A DNA stretch of 64,000 bases from Vibrio ouci (GCF_004551525.1 NZ_SATR01000024.1:1-64000); one strand, 5' to 3'; positions 35,735 through 44,951 are shown, counted from the first letter of the stretch. Translations and numbers: made by a program. The notes: generated by a model from the sequence alone, not told the origin.

Positions 35735-36204
35735 TAGGAATCGATTTCTGAAAGAACGTTAATCATCTCAAGTGCGCTTAGTGCAGCCTCTGCACCTTTA
35801 TTACCAGCCTTGGTTCCTGCGCGCTCAATTGCTTGGTCAATTGTATCAACGGTAAGTACGCCGAATGCAACTGGAAGAGAGTATTCCAGAGACACTTGCG
35901 CAAGACCTTTGTTACATTCACTACAAACATAGTCAAAGTGTGGTGTACCACCACGGATTACCGTACCTAGTGATACGATTGCATCAAATTTGCCTGTTTT
36001 AGCAACACGCTGAGCAACAAGTGGAAGTTCAACTGCACCAGGGCAACGAACTACAGTGATGTTGTCTTCGCTTACTTGGCCGTGACGCTTTAAAGTATCG
36101 ATTGCACCAGACAATAGACTTTCGTTAATAAAACTGTTGAAACGAGAAATAACGATAGCAATTTTTGCGTTTGGCGCTGGGAAGCCACCCTCGATCACTT
36201 TCAT
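35734..36204 (-). CDS. ribH: 6,7-dimethyl-8-ribityllumazine synthase
   Basis: RibH condenses 5-amino-6-ribitylaminouracil with dihydroxybutanone phosphate, the penultimate step of riboflavin synthesis. From MKVIEGGFPAPNAKIAIVIS at 36204 the protein has 156 residues, the E. coli length. AAAGGAAGG precedes that ATG; the longer reading from 36255 is rejected. Motifs include SRFNSFINESLLSGAIDTL, RCPGAVELPLVAQ, LGTVIRGGTPHFDYVC and FGVLTVDTIDQAIERAG with the catalytic region. It forms 60-mers in many bacteria. It lies between ribBX and nusB. Confidence 0.96.
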   Translation of the reverse strand: MKVIEGGFPAPNAKIAIVISRFNSFINESLLSGAIDTLKRHGQVSEDNITVVRCPGAVELPLVAQRVAKTGKFDAIVSLGTVIRGGTPHFDYVCSECNKGLAQVSLEYSLPVAFGVLTVDTIDQAIERAGTKAGNKGAEAALSALEMINVLSEIDS

Positions 36205-36324
36205 AAGCCTTCCTTTAACTATGTTCATCAAGTGAGAATCGCCGGATTCTAGCACAAATCTGTGAGCAATATCTAATAGAAATTTAACAGAAGTGACACT
36301 ACAGAGGTAAACCCTCTATCCAGC

Positions 36325-36357
36325 TTTTAAGAGCGCCTTGATGTTAACCAAGGCGCT
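36325..36357 (-). terminator. Terminator between ribBX and ribH
   Basis: A perfect 9-bp stem AGCGCCTTG/CAAGGCGCT with an 8-base loop, followed on the minus strand by CTTAAAA, so the U-tract is poor and read-through to ribH is likely. Confidence 0.6.
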
Positions 36358-36375
36358 TTAACCAAGAGTTCGTGT

Positions 36376-37485
36376 TTAATCACACACATACTCAACAACG
36401 TTCAATCCAAAGCCACCTAGAGCATGGTATTTCTTGCTTGCCGACGAAAGCAAACGCATATCGTGCACACCAAGATCGGCTAGAATCTGCGAACCAACAC
36501 CTACGCGGCGTGAGGTACCTTGTTTTTTAGCAAGCGTTGGTGCTTGGCCTTTATCTTGCGCTTCAAACATTTTCACGCGGTGGATCAGTAAATCGGTTGA
36601 CTCTTCATTACCTAAGATAACCAGAACACCACCTTCGCTACCAATGCGCTTCATCGCTGCATCCAGTGTCCAGCTACGCTCTGCATTACGATCACTGTGC
36701 AGTAGATCGGTAAAGGTATCTTGTAGGTGAACACGTACTAGTGGCGCTTCAGCCTTTAGATCGCCTTTGCACAATGCATAATGGATTTGGTTATCGATAA
36801 CATCGCGATAGGTCACCAAATCGAAATCACCAAATTCAGTTGGCAGCTTACATTCTGCAACACGTTCAATGGTCGTTTCAGTGTTATTGCGGTATTCGAT
36901 AAGGTCAGCGATCGTACCTAGCTTCAAGCCATGTTTTTCAGCAAAGATCTCTAGGTCTGGACGACGTGCCATAGTGCCGTCGTCATTTAGAATCTCAACG
37001 ATAACGCCTGAAGGTTCATGACCCGCTAAACGCGCTAAATCACAGCCCGCTTCCGTATGACCAGCACGAGTTAGAACGCCACCTTCTTGCGCTGCAAGAG
37101 GGAAGATATGACCTGGCTGAACTAGATCTGCTGCTTTTGCCTCTTTCGCGACTGCTGCTTGCACTGTACGCGCACGGTCAGCGGCAGAAATACCCGTAGT
37201 GACACCTTCAGCAGCTTCGATAGAAACCGTAAAGTTGGTAGTGTACTGGGCATTGTTGTCTTGAACCATTGGCGGTAAACCTAGACGTTCACAACGCTCT
37301 TTAGTCATTGTCAGACAGATTAAGCCACGACCATGAGTCGCCATAAAGTTGATCGCTTCTGGTGTGATCATCTCAGCCGACATAATCAGATCGCCTTCAT
37401 TTTCACGATCTTCATCATCCATCAGGATGACCATTTTACCTAGGCGAATATCTTCAATAATTTCTTGAGGCGTACTAATTGGCAT
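36376..37485 (-). CDS. ribB: 3,4-dihydroxy-2-butanone 4-phosphate synthase fused to a degenerate GTP cyclohydrolase II domain (RibBX)
   Basis: The N-terminal 200 residues are a complete DHBP synthase: MVILMDDEDRENEGDLIMSA with the catalytic acidic loop, then FMATHGRGLICLTMT, TTGISAADRARTV and GHTEAGCDLARLAG. The C-terminal half aligns with GTP cyclohydrolase II (TEFGDFDLVTYRD, VRVHLQD, RRVGVGSQILADLGV). It lacks the three zinc cysteines normally in GDxFGSxRCDC (here FTDLLHSDRNAERSW) and the GxEGRG catalytic motif. I infer that only the DHBP synthase is active. True GTP cyclohydrolase II (RibA) should then be encoded elsewhere. Such RibB fusions are known in gammaproteobacteria. Confidence 0.93.
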   Translation of the reverse strand: MPISTPQEIIEDIRLGKMVILMDDEDRENEGDLIMSAEMITPEAINFMATHGRGLICLTMTKERCERLGLPPMVQDNNAQYTTNFTVSIEAAEGVTTGISAADRARTVQAAVAKEAKAADLVQPGHIFPLAAQEGGVLTRAGHTEAGCDLARLAGHEPSGVIVEILNDDGTMARRPDLEIFAEKHGLKLGTIADLIEYRNNTETTIERVAECKLPTEFGDFDLVTYRDVIDNQIHYALCKGDLKAEAPLVRVHLQDTFTDLLHSDRNAERSWTLDAAMKRIGSEGGVLVILGNEESTDLLIHRVKMFEAQDKGQAPTLAKKQGTSRRVGVGSQILADLGVHDMRLLSSASKKYHALGGFGLNVVEYVCD

Positions 37486-37553
37486 TTTGGTATTCCTATC
37501 TTAAGGCATCTAGCGAGTAAGGCGTCGCCGCTAATGTTTGTATAATTCTTGGT

Positions 37554-38207
37554 TTATGCAAAACCGTTCTGCTGCAAAAAGTCCATCGTAATACGTGATT
37601 CAGGCTGCTGTTCACGTTGACTGGTCAATAAACGTTCCATATAACGCGCTAGTACATCAACTTCTAGGTTCACTTTACGGCCAACGTGGAAATCTGCGAT
37701 GGTCGTTTCTTCACCGGTATGAGGAACGATAGTCAGTTTAAACGCGTTCTTACGCAAGTCGTTCACTGTTAGGCTAATACCATCAACCGTAATCGAGCCT
37801 TTTTCGGCAACGTATTTGGCAATCTCTTCTGGCATTGAAACCCAAAACTCGATAGCACGGCCAACCATGTTGCGCTCTACGATTTCACCAACACCGTCGA
37901 CGTGACCAGAAACAATATGACCACCAAAACGCGTAGTCGGTAGCATTGCTTTCTCTAGGTTAACCTTGTCACCCGCTTGGTAATCAGTAAAGCCGGTTTT
38001 TTGCAGCGTTTCGATGGATAAATCCGCTGTATAGCTGGTTGAGCTGAAGTCCACTACCGTTAAGCAAACTCCGTTGGTCGCAATGCTGTCACCCAGTTTA
38101 ACGTCGGACATATCCAGTTTGCCGACTTCCACTGTGACACTAATATCTTCGCCTTTGGGCGTGATTGCAGTTAGGGTACCCACTGCTTCAACAATACCTG
38201 TAAACAT
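37554..38207 (-). CDS. ribE: Riboflavin synthase alpha chain
   Basis: Riboflavin synthase dismutates two lumazine molecules to riboflavin and the ribitylaminouracil. The 217-residue protein starts with MFTGIVEAVGTL, the sequence typical of this family. It carries two lumazine-binding beta-barrel domains in tandem: GDSIATNGVCLTVVDFSS in the first and KGSITVDGISLTVNDLRKN in the second, each with the conserved cysteine or serine region. It starts 2 bases after ribD. The symbol ribE follows the usual Vibrio usage; E. coli calls it ribC. Confidence 0.96.
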   Translation of the reverse strand: MFTGIVEAVGTLTAITPKGEDISVTVEVGKLDMSDVKLGDSIATNGVCLTVVDFSSTSYTADLSIETLQKTGFTDYQAGDKVNLEKAMLPTTRFGGHIVSGHVDGVGEIVERNMVGRAIEFWVSMPEEIAKYVAEKGSITVDGISLTVNDLRKNAFKLTIVPHTGEETTIADFHVGRKVNLEVDVLARYMERLLTSQREQQPESRITMDFLQQNGFA

Positions 38208-38209
38208 AA

Positions 38210-39316
38210 TTACGACTCTTTATTCTTTAAGGTGGCAGTAATTCGAATATCCTGACCGACCTGTCTTACATCTTTGACATTGAGTTCGATGGTCTCTGCC
38301 ATTGACTCTATACCTAACGCACCGAGTAACCCTCTACCATCACTGCCCATGATCTTCGGAGCTAGGTAGAGGATAAGCTCATCAACGAGATTCGCTTTAA
38401 TAAGGCTGCTCGCAAGCGTCGCGCCAGCCTCCACCCATAGGTGATTAATATGGTGCTGTTTTGCTAATGTAGAAAATGTCGCTGCAAGATCGATCAATTG
38501 CTCATCATTGAGTATAGGTTCGAGATCTTGACCTTCTGCGACAATAATTCGCTCGCCCTCGGTATTCATTAGCTTGAGATCTGAGGTCAGCTGACGATTT
38601 CTATCTAAAATCACTCTAACTGGTTGACGAAGCTCTTGCTGTGAGTACGCCTCTTGTAGCGATAGAGGAAGATCATCCCAGCGCACGTTCAATGAAGCAT
38701 TATCTTCAATCACTGTTTTGCTGGTTGATAAGATCGCACCACTTTTGGCGCGATATTTTTGCACGTCTTGTCTTGCTTGTGGTGAGGTAATCCATTGGCT
38801 TTGACCATTAGCTAACGCTGTTTGGCCATCGATGCTTGCTGCCATTTTTAGCTGAACAAAAGGCATCCCAGTTTTCATCTGTTTAATGAAAGCTGGATTG
38901 AGCGATTCTGCTTGTTGCTCAAGTAAACCTACTTCAACCTTGATGCCTGCATCACGCAACATTTGAATGCCACGCCCAGCGACTTTGGGATTAGGGTCTT
39001 CCATAGCACAAATGACTTTCGTCACTTTGGCTTTAATTAAGCCCTCTGCACAAGGAGGTGTGCGTCCATAGTGGGAACAAGGCTCTAATGTGACATAAGC
39101 AGTGGCACCAAGCGCCCTTTCACCAGCCATACGCAATGCATGGACTTCAGCGTGTGGTTCGCCAGCGCGATAATGAAAGCCTTCACCGACAATGTCATCG
39201 CCTTGAACAATCACACAACCGACATTAGGGTTAGGTGCCGTGGTATAGATGCCGCCTTTTGCCAACTCAATGGCACGCGACATCATAGTAAAATCTTGGG
39301 GGGTAAATAGTGGCAT
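38210..39316 (-). CDS. ribD: Bifunctional diaminohydroxyphosphoribosylaminopyrimidine deaminase / reductase
   Basis: RibD performs the deaminase and NADPH-dependent reductase steps of riboflavin synthesis. The N-terminal zinc deaminase has GEPHAEVHALRMAG and TLEPCSHYGRTPPCAEGLI (His and two Cys ligands). The C-terminal reductase is DHFR-like: KMAASIDGQTALANGQSQWI, VILDRNRQL, WVEAGATLASSLI. I start at 39316 (MPLFTPQDFTMM, 368 residues); an ATG three codons upstream is possible. It sits 12 bases after nrdR and 2 bases before ribE. Confidence 0.96.
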   Translation of the reverse strand: MPLFTPQDFTMMSRAIELAKGGIYTTAPNPNVGCVIVQGDDIVGEGFHYRAGEPHAEVHALRMAGERALGATAYVTLEPCSHYGRTPPCAEGLIKAKVTKVICAMEDPNPKVAGRGIQMLRDAGIKVEVGLLEQQAESLNPAFIKQMKTGMPFVQLKMAASIDGQTALANGQSQWITSPQARQDVQKYRAKSGAILSTSKTVIEDNASLNVRWDDLPLSLQEAYSQQELRQPVRVILDRNRQLTSDLKLMNTEGERIIVAEGQDLEPILNDEQLIDLAATFSTLAKQHHINHLWVEAGATLASSLIKANLVDELILYLAPKIMGSDGRGLLGALGIESMAETIELNVKDVRQVGQDIRITATLKNKES

Positions 39317-39328
39317 CGATAACAACCG

Positions 39329-39778
39329 TTAGTCTTCTAAACGAGCGATCTCTTCGCCAAACTCGCGAATATCTTCAAAGCTACGATAGACAGAGGCAAA
39401 TCGAATATAGGCGACTTTATCGAGCTCTTTAAGCTGATCCATCACTAAATTACCAATCATTTCACTTGGAACTTCTCGCTCACCAGTAGCTCGGAGTTGA
39501 GACTTAATCAGGCTGATCGACACATCCACTGCATCGGCGCTAACCGGACGCTTTTCTAATGCGCGCTGAAGACCACCGACCATTTTGTCTTCGTTGAATG
39601 GTTCGCGGTTGCCGTTAGATTTAATCACTCTTGGCATCACCAGCTCAGCAGTTTCAAAAGTAGTAAAACGCTCGCTACATGCAAGACATTGACGACGACG
39701 TCGCACTTGATGGCCATCAGCAACCAGACGAGAATCAATTACTTTAGTATCGTTCTCAGAACAAAAAGGACAATGCAT
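39329..39778 (-). CDS. nrdR: Transcriptional repressor NrdR
   Basis: NrdR represses ribonucleotide reductase genes when dATP is plentiful. From MHCPFCSENDTKVIDSR at 39778 the protein has 149 residues. GGAGGTGAT, a nearly perfect Shine-Dalgarno, precedes this ATG, so the longer reading from 39835 is wrong. The zinc ribbon uses C3, C6 and the CLACSERF pair near residue 31. An ATP-cone follows (PRVIKSNGNREPFNEDKMVG ...). It heads the ribD-ribE run, as in most gammaproteobacteria. Confidence 0.97.
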   Translation of the reverse strand: MHCPFCSENDTKVIDSRLVADGHQVRRRRQCLACSERFTTFETAELVMPRVIKSNGNREPFNEDKMVGGLQRALEKRPVSADAVDVSISLIKSQLRATGEREVPSEMIGNLVMDQLKELDKVAYIRFASVYRSFEDIREFGEEIARLED

Positions 39779-39829
39779 ATCACCTCCATATAAGTGAAAG
39801 CTAGTGTAGCGGATTTGCTTAAGACAAGA

Positions 39830-39858
39830 AAACAAAAGGGGCTAGATAGCCCCTTTTT
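39830..39858 (-). terminator. Intrinsic terminator of proA
   Basis: A 9-bp stem AAAGGGGCT/AGCCCCTTT with loop AGAT is followed on the minus strand by TTTTG, 23 bases past the proA stop. Confidence 0.88.
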
Positions 39859-39881
39859 CAATCAATGTTTAACAAGATTTG

Positions 39882-41132
39882 TTAACTGCGCGGCAAGTAG
39901 TTTGCCTTACCAACCCATTTGTAGCTGGTCAGCTCTTCCAAGCCCATAGGACCACGAGCATGCAGCTTCTGAGTAGATACCGCAACTTCAGCGCCAAGAC
40001 CAAACTGCGCGCCATCAGTGAAGCGCGTTGAAGCATTGACATAAACCGCCGCAGAACCAACAGAGTTAATAAACACTTCTGAGTTTTCTAGGCTGTTCGT
40101 CATAATCGCATCGGAGTGACTCGCGTTATGAACACGCATGTGATCAACCGCTTCATGCACGTCAGCAACTACTTTAACGCCAAGCGTGTAGCTCAGCCAT
40201 TCAGTATCGAAATCACCTTCACCCGCATCACGTAGCTCTTGGGCATTGCTTAGCAGAGCTTTCGCTTTTGGCTCCGCAACCAGCGCAACCTTATCCGCTA
40301 AACGTTCTGCTAGCATAGGTAAGAACTCTGCTGCTACTTTCTCGTGAACCAATAGCGTATCTAATGAGTTACATGCCGATGGACGTTGTACTTTTGAGTT
40401 TTCAACCACATCCAATGATTTTGCTAGATTAGCACTTTCATCAACGAAGATATGGCTAATACCAAACCCACCGATAATCACAGGGATAGTGCTGTTTTCT
40501 TTACACATTTTGTGCAAGCCAGCACCACCGCGTGGAATGATCATATCCACGTAGTCATCAAGCTTAAGCAGTTGCGAGACAAGCTCACGATCAGGCTTTT
40601 CAATGTACTGGACTGATGCAGCAGGCAGACCCGCTTTCGCCAGCGCAGACTGAATCACTTTAACCAGTTCCATATTAGAGAAGAATGTCTCTTTACCACC
40701 ACGTAGGATGCTTGCGTTACCTGTCTTTAGACACAGAGCAGCGATATCGATCGTTACGTTAGGGCGAGCTTCATAAATCACACCAACCACACCAAGCGGT
40801 ACACGACGACGTGATAGCGACATACCATTTTCTAGTACTTTACTGTCTAGTTCGCTACCGACAGGATCGTTTAAGCTAATCACGTTACGTACATCGTTAG
40901 CAATCCCAGTTAAACGCTCTGGGTTCAGCAATAAGCGATCTAACAGCGCCTCTGTTAGGCCAGCTTCGCGGCCTTGTTCGATATCTTTCGCATTCGCCGC
41001 TAAGATAGCGTCAGCATTTGCTTCAAGTTCATCAGCAATAATTGCCAATGCCTGGTTTTTTTGCGCTGTTGATGCTGTTGCCAGTTGGAAAGCCGCCTCT
41101 TTGGCAGCAATACCCATAGAAATCAGTTCCAC
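39882..41132 (-). CDS. proA: Gamma-glutamyl phosphate reductase
   Basis: ProA reduces gamma-glutamyl phosphate with NADPH to glutamate semialdehyde, the second step of proline synthesis. The 416-residue aldehyde-dehydrogenase-fold protein has RVPLGVVGVIYEARPNVTID, ILRGGKETFFSN, PRGGAGLHKMCKENSTIPVI, and the catalytic cysteine in VQRPSACNSLDTLLV. The start is GTG at 41132, with AAGGAAAGAAAA directly upstream; an in-frame ATG five codons later lacks a site. It lies 10 bases after proB. Confidence 0.96.
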   Translation of the reverse strand: MELISMGIAAKEAAFQLATASTAQKNQALAIIADELEANADAILAANAKDIEQGREAGLTEALLDRLLLNPERLTGIANDVRNVISLNDPVGSELDSKVLENGMSLSRRRVPLGVVGVIYEARPNVTIDIAALCLKTGNASILRGGKETFFSNMELVKVIQSALAKAGLPAASVQYIEKPDRELVSQLLKLDDYVDMIIPRGGAGLHKMCKENSTIPVIIGGFGISHIFVDESANLAKSLDVVENSKVQRPSACNSLDTLLVHEKVAAEFLPMLAERLADKVALVAEPKAKALLSNAQELRDAGEGDFDTEWLSYTLGVKVVADVHEAVDHMRVHNASHSDAIMTNSLENSEVFINSVGSAAVYVNASTRFTDGAQFGLGAEVAVSTQKLHARGPMGLEELTSYKWVGKANYLPRS

Positions 41133-41142
41133 TTTTCTTTCC

Positions 41143-42276
41143 TTATTCTTGGATTACGACCATATCGTCACGGTGCAATACTTCATTGCCGTAGTCATAA
41201 CCTAAAATTCCAATAATATCTTTACTGTGCTTGCCGACAATTTTTGCCATGTCTTGGCTTGAGTAACTGGCGATACCACGTGCAATCAACTTGCCTTGCG
41301 TATCGGTCACGCGTACAACGTCACCGCGAGCAAACTCTCCGCTCACTTTAGTTAGGCCTTTCGCAAGCAGACTACTGCCCTTGCCTACCACAGCGTTAAC
41401 TGCGCCATCATCAATCACAATATCACCAGAAGCGGCTGGCCCAGCTAGAATCCAACGCTTACGGTTTTCTAATGCTTCTTCACACGGTAAGAAACGGGTG
41501 CCTTGTGGGTTATCACCAAGTGAATCAAACACCACATTTGGCGCGCTACCCGCTGCAATGATCACCTCGATACCTGCGCGACGTGCGATATCAGCCGCTT
41601 GCAACTTAGTTGCCATGCCGCCAGTGCCTAGCGTGGTACCACTACCACCGGCAATTTTGCGCAGCGTATCGTCAATGGTCTTAACTTCTTTAATCAGCTC
41701 TGCATTTGGGTCTTTGCGAGGATCTGCAGTAAATAAGCCTTTTTGGTCCGTTAGCAGCAGCAGTTTATCTGCACCACATAAAATACCAACCAAAGCCGAC
41801 AGGTTATCGTTGTCGCCTACTTTGATTTCGCTCGTCGCCACCGCATCGTTTTCATTTACGACTGGAATGATGTCGTTTTCAACCAGCGCATTAATCGTAT
41901 CGCGTGCATTGAGAAAACGTTCACGATCTTCCAAGTCGGCGCGTGTCAGCAACATTTGACCAATCTTCAGCCCATAAATCGCAAACAGAGATTCCCAAGT
42001 TTGAATTAACTGACTTTGACCTACCGCCGCTAAAAGCTGCTTACTTGCCATAGAGTTGGGCAGTGCGGGGTATCCTAGGTGTTCACGGCCGGCCGCAATT
42101 GCGCCAGACGAAACCATTACCACAGAGTGGCCTTGCTTTTTAAGTTCAGCACACTGGCGCACCAGCTCAACCATATGAGCTCGATCTAATGCCAACGTAC
42201 CACCCGTTAAAACACTTGTACCTAGTTTAACCACGACAGTCTGAGACTGTACGGTATTTCCGCTTTCTTGATTCAT
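41143..42276 (-). CDS. proB: Glutamate 5-kinase
   Basis: ProB phosphorylates glutamate, the proline-inhibited committed step. The 377-residue protein has the amino-acid-kinase domain (TVVVKLGTSVLTGG, VMVSSGAIAAGREHLGYP, NENDAVATSEIKVGDNDNLS, GTGGMATKLQAADIARRAGI) and a C-terminal PUA domain (VNAVVGKGSSLLAKGLTKVS). Length is a little over E. coli (367) because of an N-terminal extension (MNQESGNTVQSQ). It is followed by proA. Confidence 0.96.
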   Translation of the reverse strand: MNQESGNTVQSQTVVVKLGTSVLTGGTLALDRAHMVELVRQCAELKKQGHSVVMVSSGAIAAGREHLGYPALPNSMASKQLLAAVGQSQLIQTWESLFAIYGLKIGQMLLTRADLEDRERFLNARDTINALVENDIIPVVNENDAVATSEIKVGDNDNLSALVGILCGADKLLLLTDQKGLFTADPRKDPNAELIKEVKTIDDTLRKIAGGSGTTLGTGGMATKLQAADIARRAGIEVIIAAGSAPNVVFDSLGDNPQGTRFLPCEEALENRKRWILAGPAASGDIVIDDGAVNAVVGKGSSLLAKGLTKVSGEFARGDVVRVTDTQGKLIARGIASYSSQDMAKIVGKHSKDIIGILGYDYGNEVLHRDDMVVIQE

Positions 42277-42390
42277 TGCCTTTCTACTATGAAAAATATA
42301 AAAACCCTCACAACCTTGTTCTTAATTGATAAGTCACAAAGATTGATTAGACCTGATGTTTTAGCAATCAAATCGAAATTTCACAAGCAG

Positions 42391-42415
42391 AAAAGGCGCT
42401 AAAAAGCGCCTTTTT
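42391..42415 (-). terminator. Intrinsic terminator of crl
   Basis: A 10-bp stem AAAAGGCGCT/AGCGCCTTTT with a 4-base loop, 29 bases past the crl stop. Confidence 0.88.
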
Positions 42416-42443
42416 GGTCTATAGAGTCAAAAGCCAGAGAAAT

Positions 42444-42833
42444 TTAGACGAATTCGACAGATTCCTTGTGAATCGCCAGTGGGATTTCAAACTCTTTCTC
42501 TAGAGTTTCAAGCAGCTTTTGATGAAACACTTCTTGGGTACGAGTGACATCTTGAATAGCCTTTTTGGGTAGGGCTTTGTCTTGCCACTCCCCTGTCACA
42601 TCATATAAACCTGAGCGGTAGCGGGCTTCAAACGCCTCACCATTTTTCTCTAGCTCAAGCCACCAGCCCCAAAACTCTCTTTGCTCTGGTGATTTCTTAT
42701 CATTGACGCAAACCGATAGGCAATCAAACAAATAAGAGCCTTCGGAACTTTGTGACTCGCGCAGATAAGGCCCAATAGCTCTCAGTGTTGTTAACAAGCG
42801 ATAATGTGTCGGACTTTTTGTCTGTTCAGACAT
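42444..42833 (-). CDS. crl: Sigma factor-binding protein Crl
   Basis: Crl binds sigma S and helps it assemble with core RNA polymerase in stationary phase. The 129-residue protein has the family features: THYRLLTTLRAIGPYLRE, YLFDCLSVCVNDKKSPEQRE and the tryptophan-rich REFWGWWLELE segment. The remainder reads YDVTGEWQDKALPKKAI. It sits between frsA and proB exactly as in E. coli (without phoE). A terminator separates it from proB. Confidence 0.94.
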   Translation of the reverse strand: MSEQTKSPTHYRLLTTLRAIGPYLRESQSSEGSYLFDCLSVCVNDKKSPEQREFWGWWLELEKNGEAFEARYRSGLYDVTGEWQDKALPKKAIQDVTRTQEVFHQKLLETLEKEFEIPLAIHKESVEFV

Positions 42834-42937
42834 AATGAATCTCCATATTCATTTACTTATTGTTATTCGCGCATACTTCAGGACTAAACAGTCTGGGTAG
42901 CTCGTATACATAAGTGTTGTCTAAATTAGTTTAAATG

Positions 42938-44185
42938 TCATCTAATTAGCTCATCTTCTAACCACTTTATCGCTAAATCGAGGGATTGCTCATAACCTTG
43001 TGTAATTGTCTTAGCACTAATTTTCTTCGCTTTACCGTAGTCGCTATAAACGGCAACTAACTGGTTATCGCTGTAGGGTGACACAGGGTCATTTTCTAAA
43101 CTCATTGCCAATATCGGCACGCGAGTTTTACGCCCAGCCAAAATGCCTTGAACCTTGAGTGACCAAGCCATCAGCTGCCCTGCGAGGCTATGAATATCAA
43201 CCGCGGTTTTACCTATTCGAGATGCTAATACATCCAAATACATCTTAGGCATCTGCTTGAGTTTTTCCGGAGAAGAGAGCACATCATGAATTGGTGCACC
43301 GAGCGATACACAGGCCTTAATCTTATCTTGCTCTAGGAACGACAGTCGTACCATCGCATTGCCACCAAAGCGGAAACCGATCAAGCCAACTTTATGGTGA
43401 TCGACATAAGGAATGTTGTAGAGCTCATTGAGTACCACCTGATGCAAACGCGAGGTATCTTCGGTCATATTCCAATGGGTGTTGTAACCAATAGAAGGCA
43501 TATCAACCGTTAGCATTGCGATGTTCTTTTTCGCTAGGTGATCACGAAATAGCGCCCACAGATCGGTTTGTAAGCTGTCCAAGCCAGCACTGACCATCAC
43601 AACTGGCTGAGGCTTTTCGGTACTGGTTAGGTGCAAATGAGCAACGATGGTTTTCTTTTGGTAAGGGATCTCAATACGTTTGACGATGTATTTGGTTTTA
43701 TTGCTCGCTTCAGTGTAAGCATTGCTTGCTAGCACCTGCGCTTGCGCGGCTAAATTATCATTTTTTAGGTGTGGGTAACCGGCAATGCTAAAACATAGCG
43801 ATGCGTTAAACATCTCATCTGCCGCATCTTCTCCCTTGAGTTCTGCTGCGCGCTTTTGATGCAACATACCCAATTTCGTCCACTCATACGTCCAGTTACC
43901 ACTGTGATAACCCATCACGGTATCTAGCCACTGGTCATTAGTACGTGAATGCTTAGAGGCCGCTATCTTGGCAAGCACCGCTTCAATCTCAATTGGATCA
44001 AGCCCTTGCCATGACCACTGCATACGACGCAGATTGCGATACCATTTATAGCCATCCTCCTCTAGCTTACCATCGAGAAACGTTTGGCTACTCGGCATAT
44101 AGCGGGTAAGCCCAGATGTTTCTTTTGCTTGTTTATGATTAGCAAACAAGGTTTCTGAGAGGTTCTTGCTGACTTCCTCTGACAT
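42938..44185 (-). CDS. frsA: FrsA-type alpha/beta hydrolase (esterase)
   Basis: FrsA was named in E. coli as a fermentation/respiration switch protein that binds glucose-specific enzyme IIA; later work on the Vibrio vulnificus protein disputes its proposed decarboxylase activity. The 415-residue protein has an alpha/beta-hydrolase core with PVVMVSAGLDSLQTDL, LTVDMPSIGYNTHW, and the nucleophile region KVGLIGFRFGGNAMVRLSFL. At that elbow the usual GxSxG serine is replaced (GFRFGG), a known peculiarity of the family. It lies between gpt and crl. Confidence 0.92.
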   Translation of the reverse strand: MSEEVSKNLSETLFANHKQAKETSGLTRYMPSSQTFLDGKLEEDGYKWYRNLRRMQWSWQGLDPIEIEAVLAKIAASKHSRTNDQWLDTVMGYHSGNWTYEWTKLGMLHQKRAAELKGEDAADEMFNASLCFSIAGYPHLKNDNLAAQAQVLASNAYTEASNKTKYIVKRIEIPYQKKTIVAHLHLTSTEKPQPVVMVSAGLDSLQTDLWALFRDHLAKKNIAMLTVDMPSIGYNTHWNMTEDTSRLHQVVLNELYNIPYVDHHKVGLIGFRFGGNAMVRLSFLEQDKIKACVSLGAPIHDVLSSPEKLKQMPKMYLDVLASRIGKTAVDIHSLAGQLMAWSLKVQGILAGRKTRVPILAMSLENDPVSPYSDNQLVAVYSDYGKAKKISAKTITQGYEQSLDLAIKWLEDELIR

Positions 44186-44221
44186 GAGTTCGACCTAAAT
44201 AAATAATGATTACTAAATAGT

Positions 44222-44253
44222 AATAAAAAAAATGACCCAAGAAAGGGTCATTT
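44222..44253 (-). terminator. Intrinsic terminator of gpt
   Basis: A 9-bp stem AAATGACCC/GGGTCATTT with a 6-base loop is followed on the minus strand by about eight U residues. Confidence 0.9.
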
Positions 44254-44285
44254 ATCAAGAAATAGGTGGGAATTAAGCAAAGAGA

Positions 44286-44750
44286 TTACTTTTGTTTACG
44301 ATTGATTGGCTCAACGTACTGAATTGACATATCCCATGGTTGCTCAATCCAAGTGTCTTGTGCGATATCAACCACGTAGTCATCAAGTAGTTCAACACCT
44401 GCTGGCTTAGCACATACTGCGATCAGTTTTGCTTTCGGGTACATTTCGCGCAGTGTACGCGCAGTGTCACCACTGTCCACTAGGTCTTCAACGATTAGGA
44501 AACCTTCACCGTCACCTTCTGGTGCTTTCACTACCGTCATATCACGTTGGTGATCATGGTCGTAGCTAGAGATACAAATTGTATCAACGTGACGAATGCC
44601 TAGTTCACGCGCTAGGATTGCGCCAGGAACAAGACCGCCACGGCTCACAGCCCAAATACCTTTCCACTGCTCTGCTGGCATCTGTTTTTCTGCCAATTCA
44701 CGACAAAGTGTGTGCATTTGGTCCCAAGTGATAATGAATTTCTTAGCCAT
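44286..44750 (-). CDS. gpt: Xanthine-guanine phosphoribosyltransferase
   Basis: Gpt salvages guanine, xanthine and less well hypoxanthine by adding PRPP ribose phosphate. The 154-residue protein shows WAVSRGGLVPGAILARELG and the PRPP-binding loop FLIVEDLVDSGDTARTLREM. The purine-contact tail is IAQDTWIEQPWDMSIQYVEP. Length is close to E. coli (152). A PurR-like box lies about 90 bases upstream (44839-44854). A purine permease, also under a PurR-like box, is the next gene upstream on the same strand, so uptake and salvage genes adjoin. Confidence 0.96.
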   Translation of the reverse strand: MAKKFIITWDQMHTLCRELAEKQMPAEQWKGIWAVSRGGLVPGAILARELGIRHVDTICISSYDHDHQRDMTVVKAPEGDGEGFLIVEDLVDSGDTARTLREMYPKAKLIAVCAKPAGVELLDDYVVDIAQDTWIEQPWDMSIQYVEPINRKQK

Positions 44751-44838
44751 TGTAATAACCTAATAATTTGAAAAATCTGCATCCCCGCAAAGCATCTGTA
44801 ATGAAATGATCGCAATCGGCAAGTTTGGGGGAAAAGCT

Positions 44839-44854
44839 ACGCAAACGTTTATTT
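44839..44854 (-). promoter_or_regulatory. PurR-like operator upstream of gpt
   Basis: ACGCAAACGTTTATTT on the + strand matches the PurR consensus ACGCAAACGTTTTCGT at 13 of 16 positions, with the full core CGCAAACGTTT. Confidence 0.7.
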
Positions 44855-44951
44855 TACCGAAAGTGCAGCATAATACCAATGCCATAAATAAAATGTTCAG
44901 CACGAATGAACAGCTCAATGATGGCTATGGACTAGATTTGATTCTCTAGAC

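Noticed and set aside
36205..39881. FMN riboswitch near the rib genes
   Set aside because: Spacers between the rib genes are under 180 bases and lack the RFN element's conserved segments.
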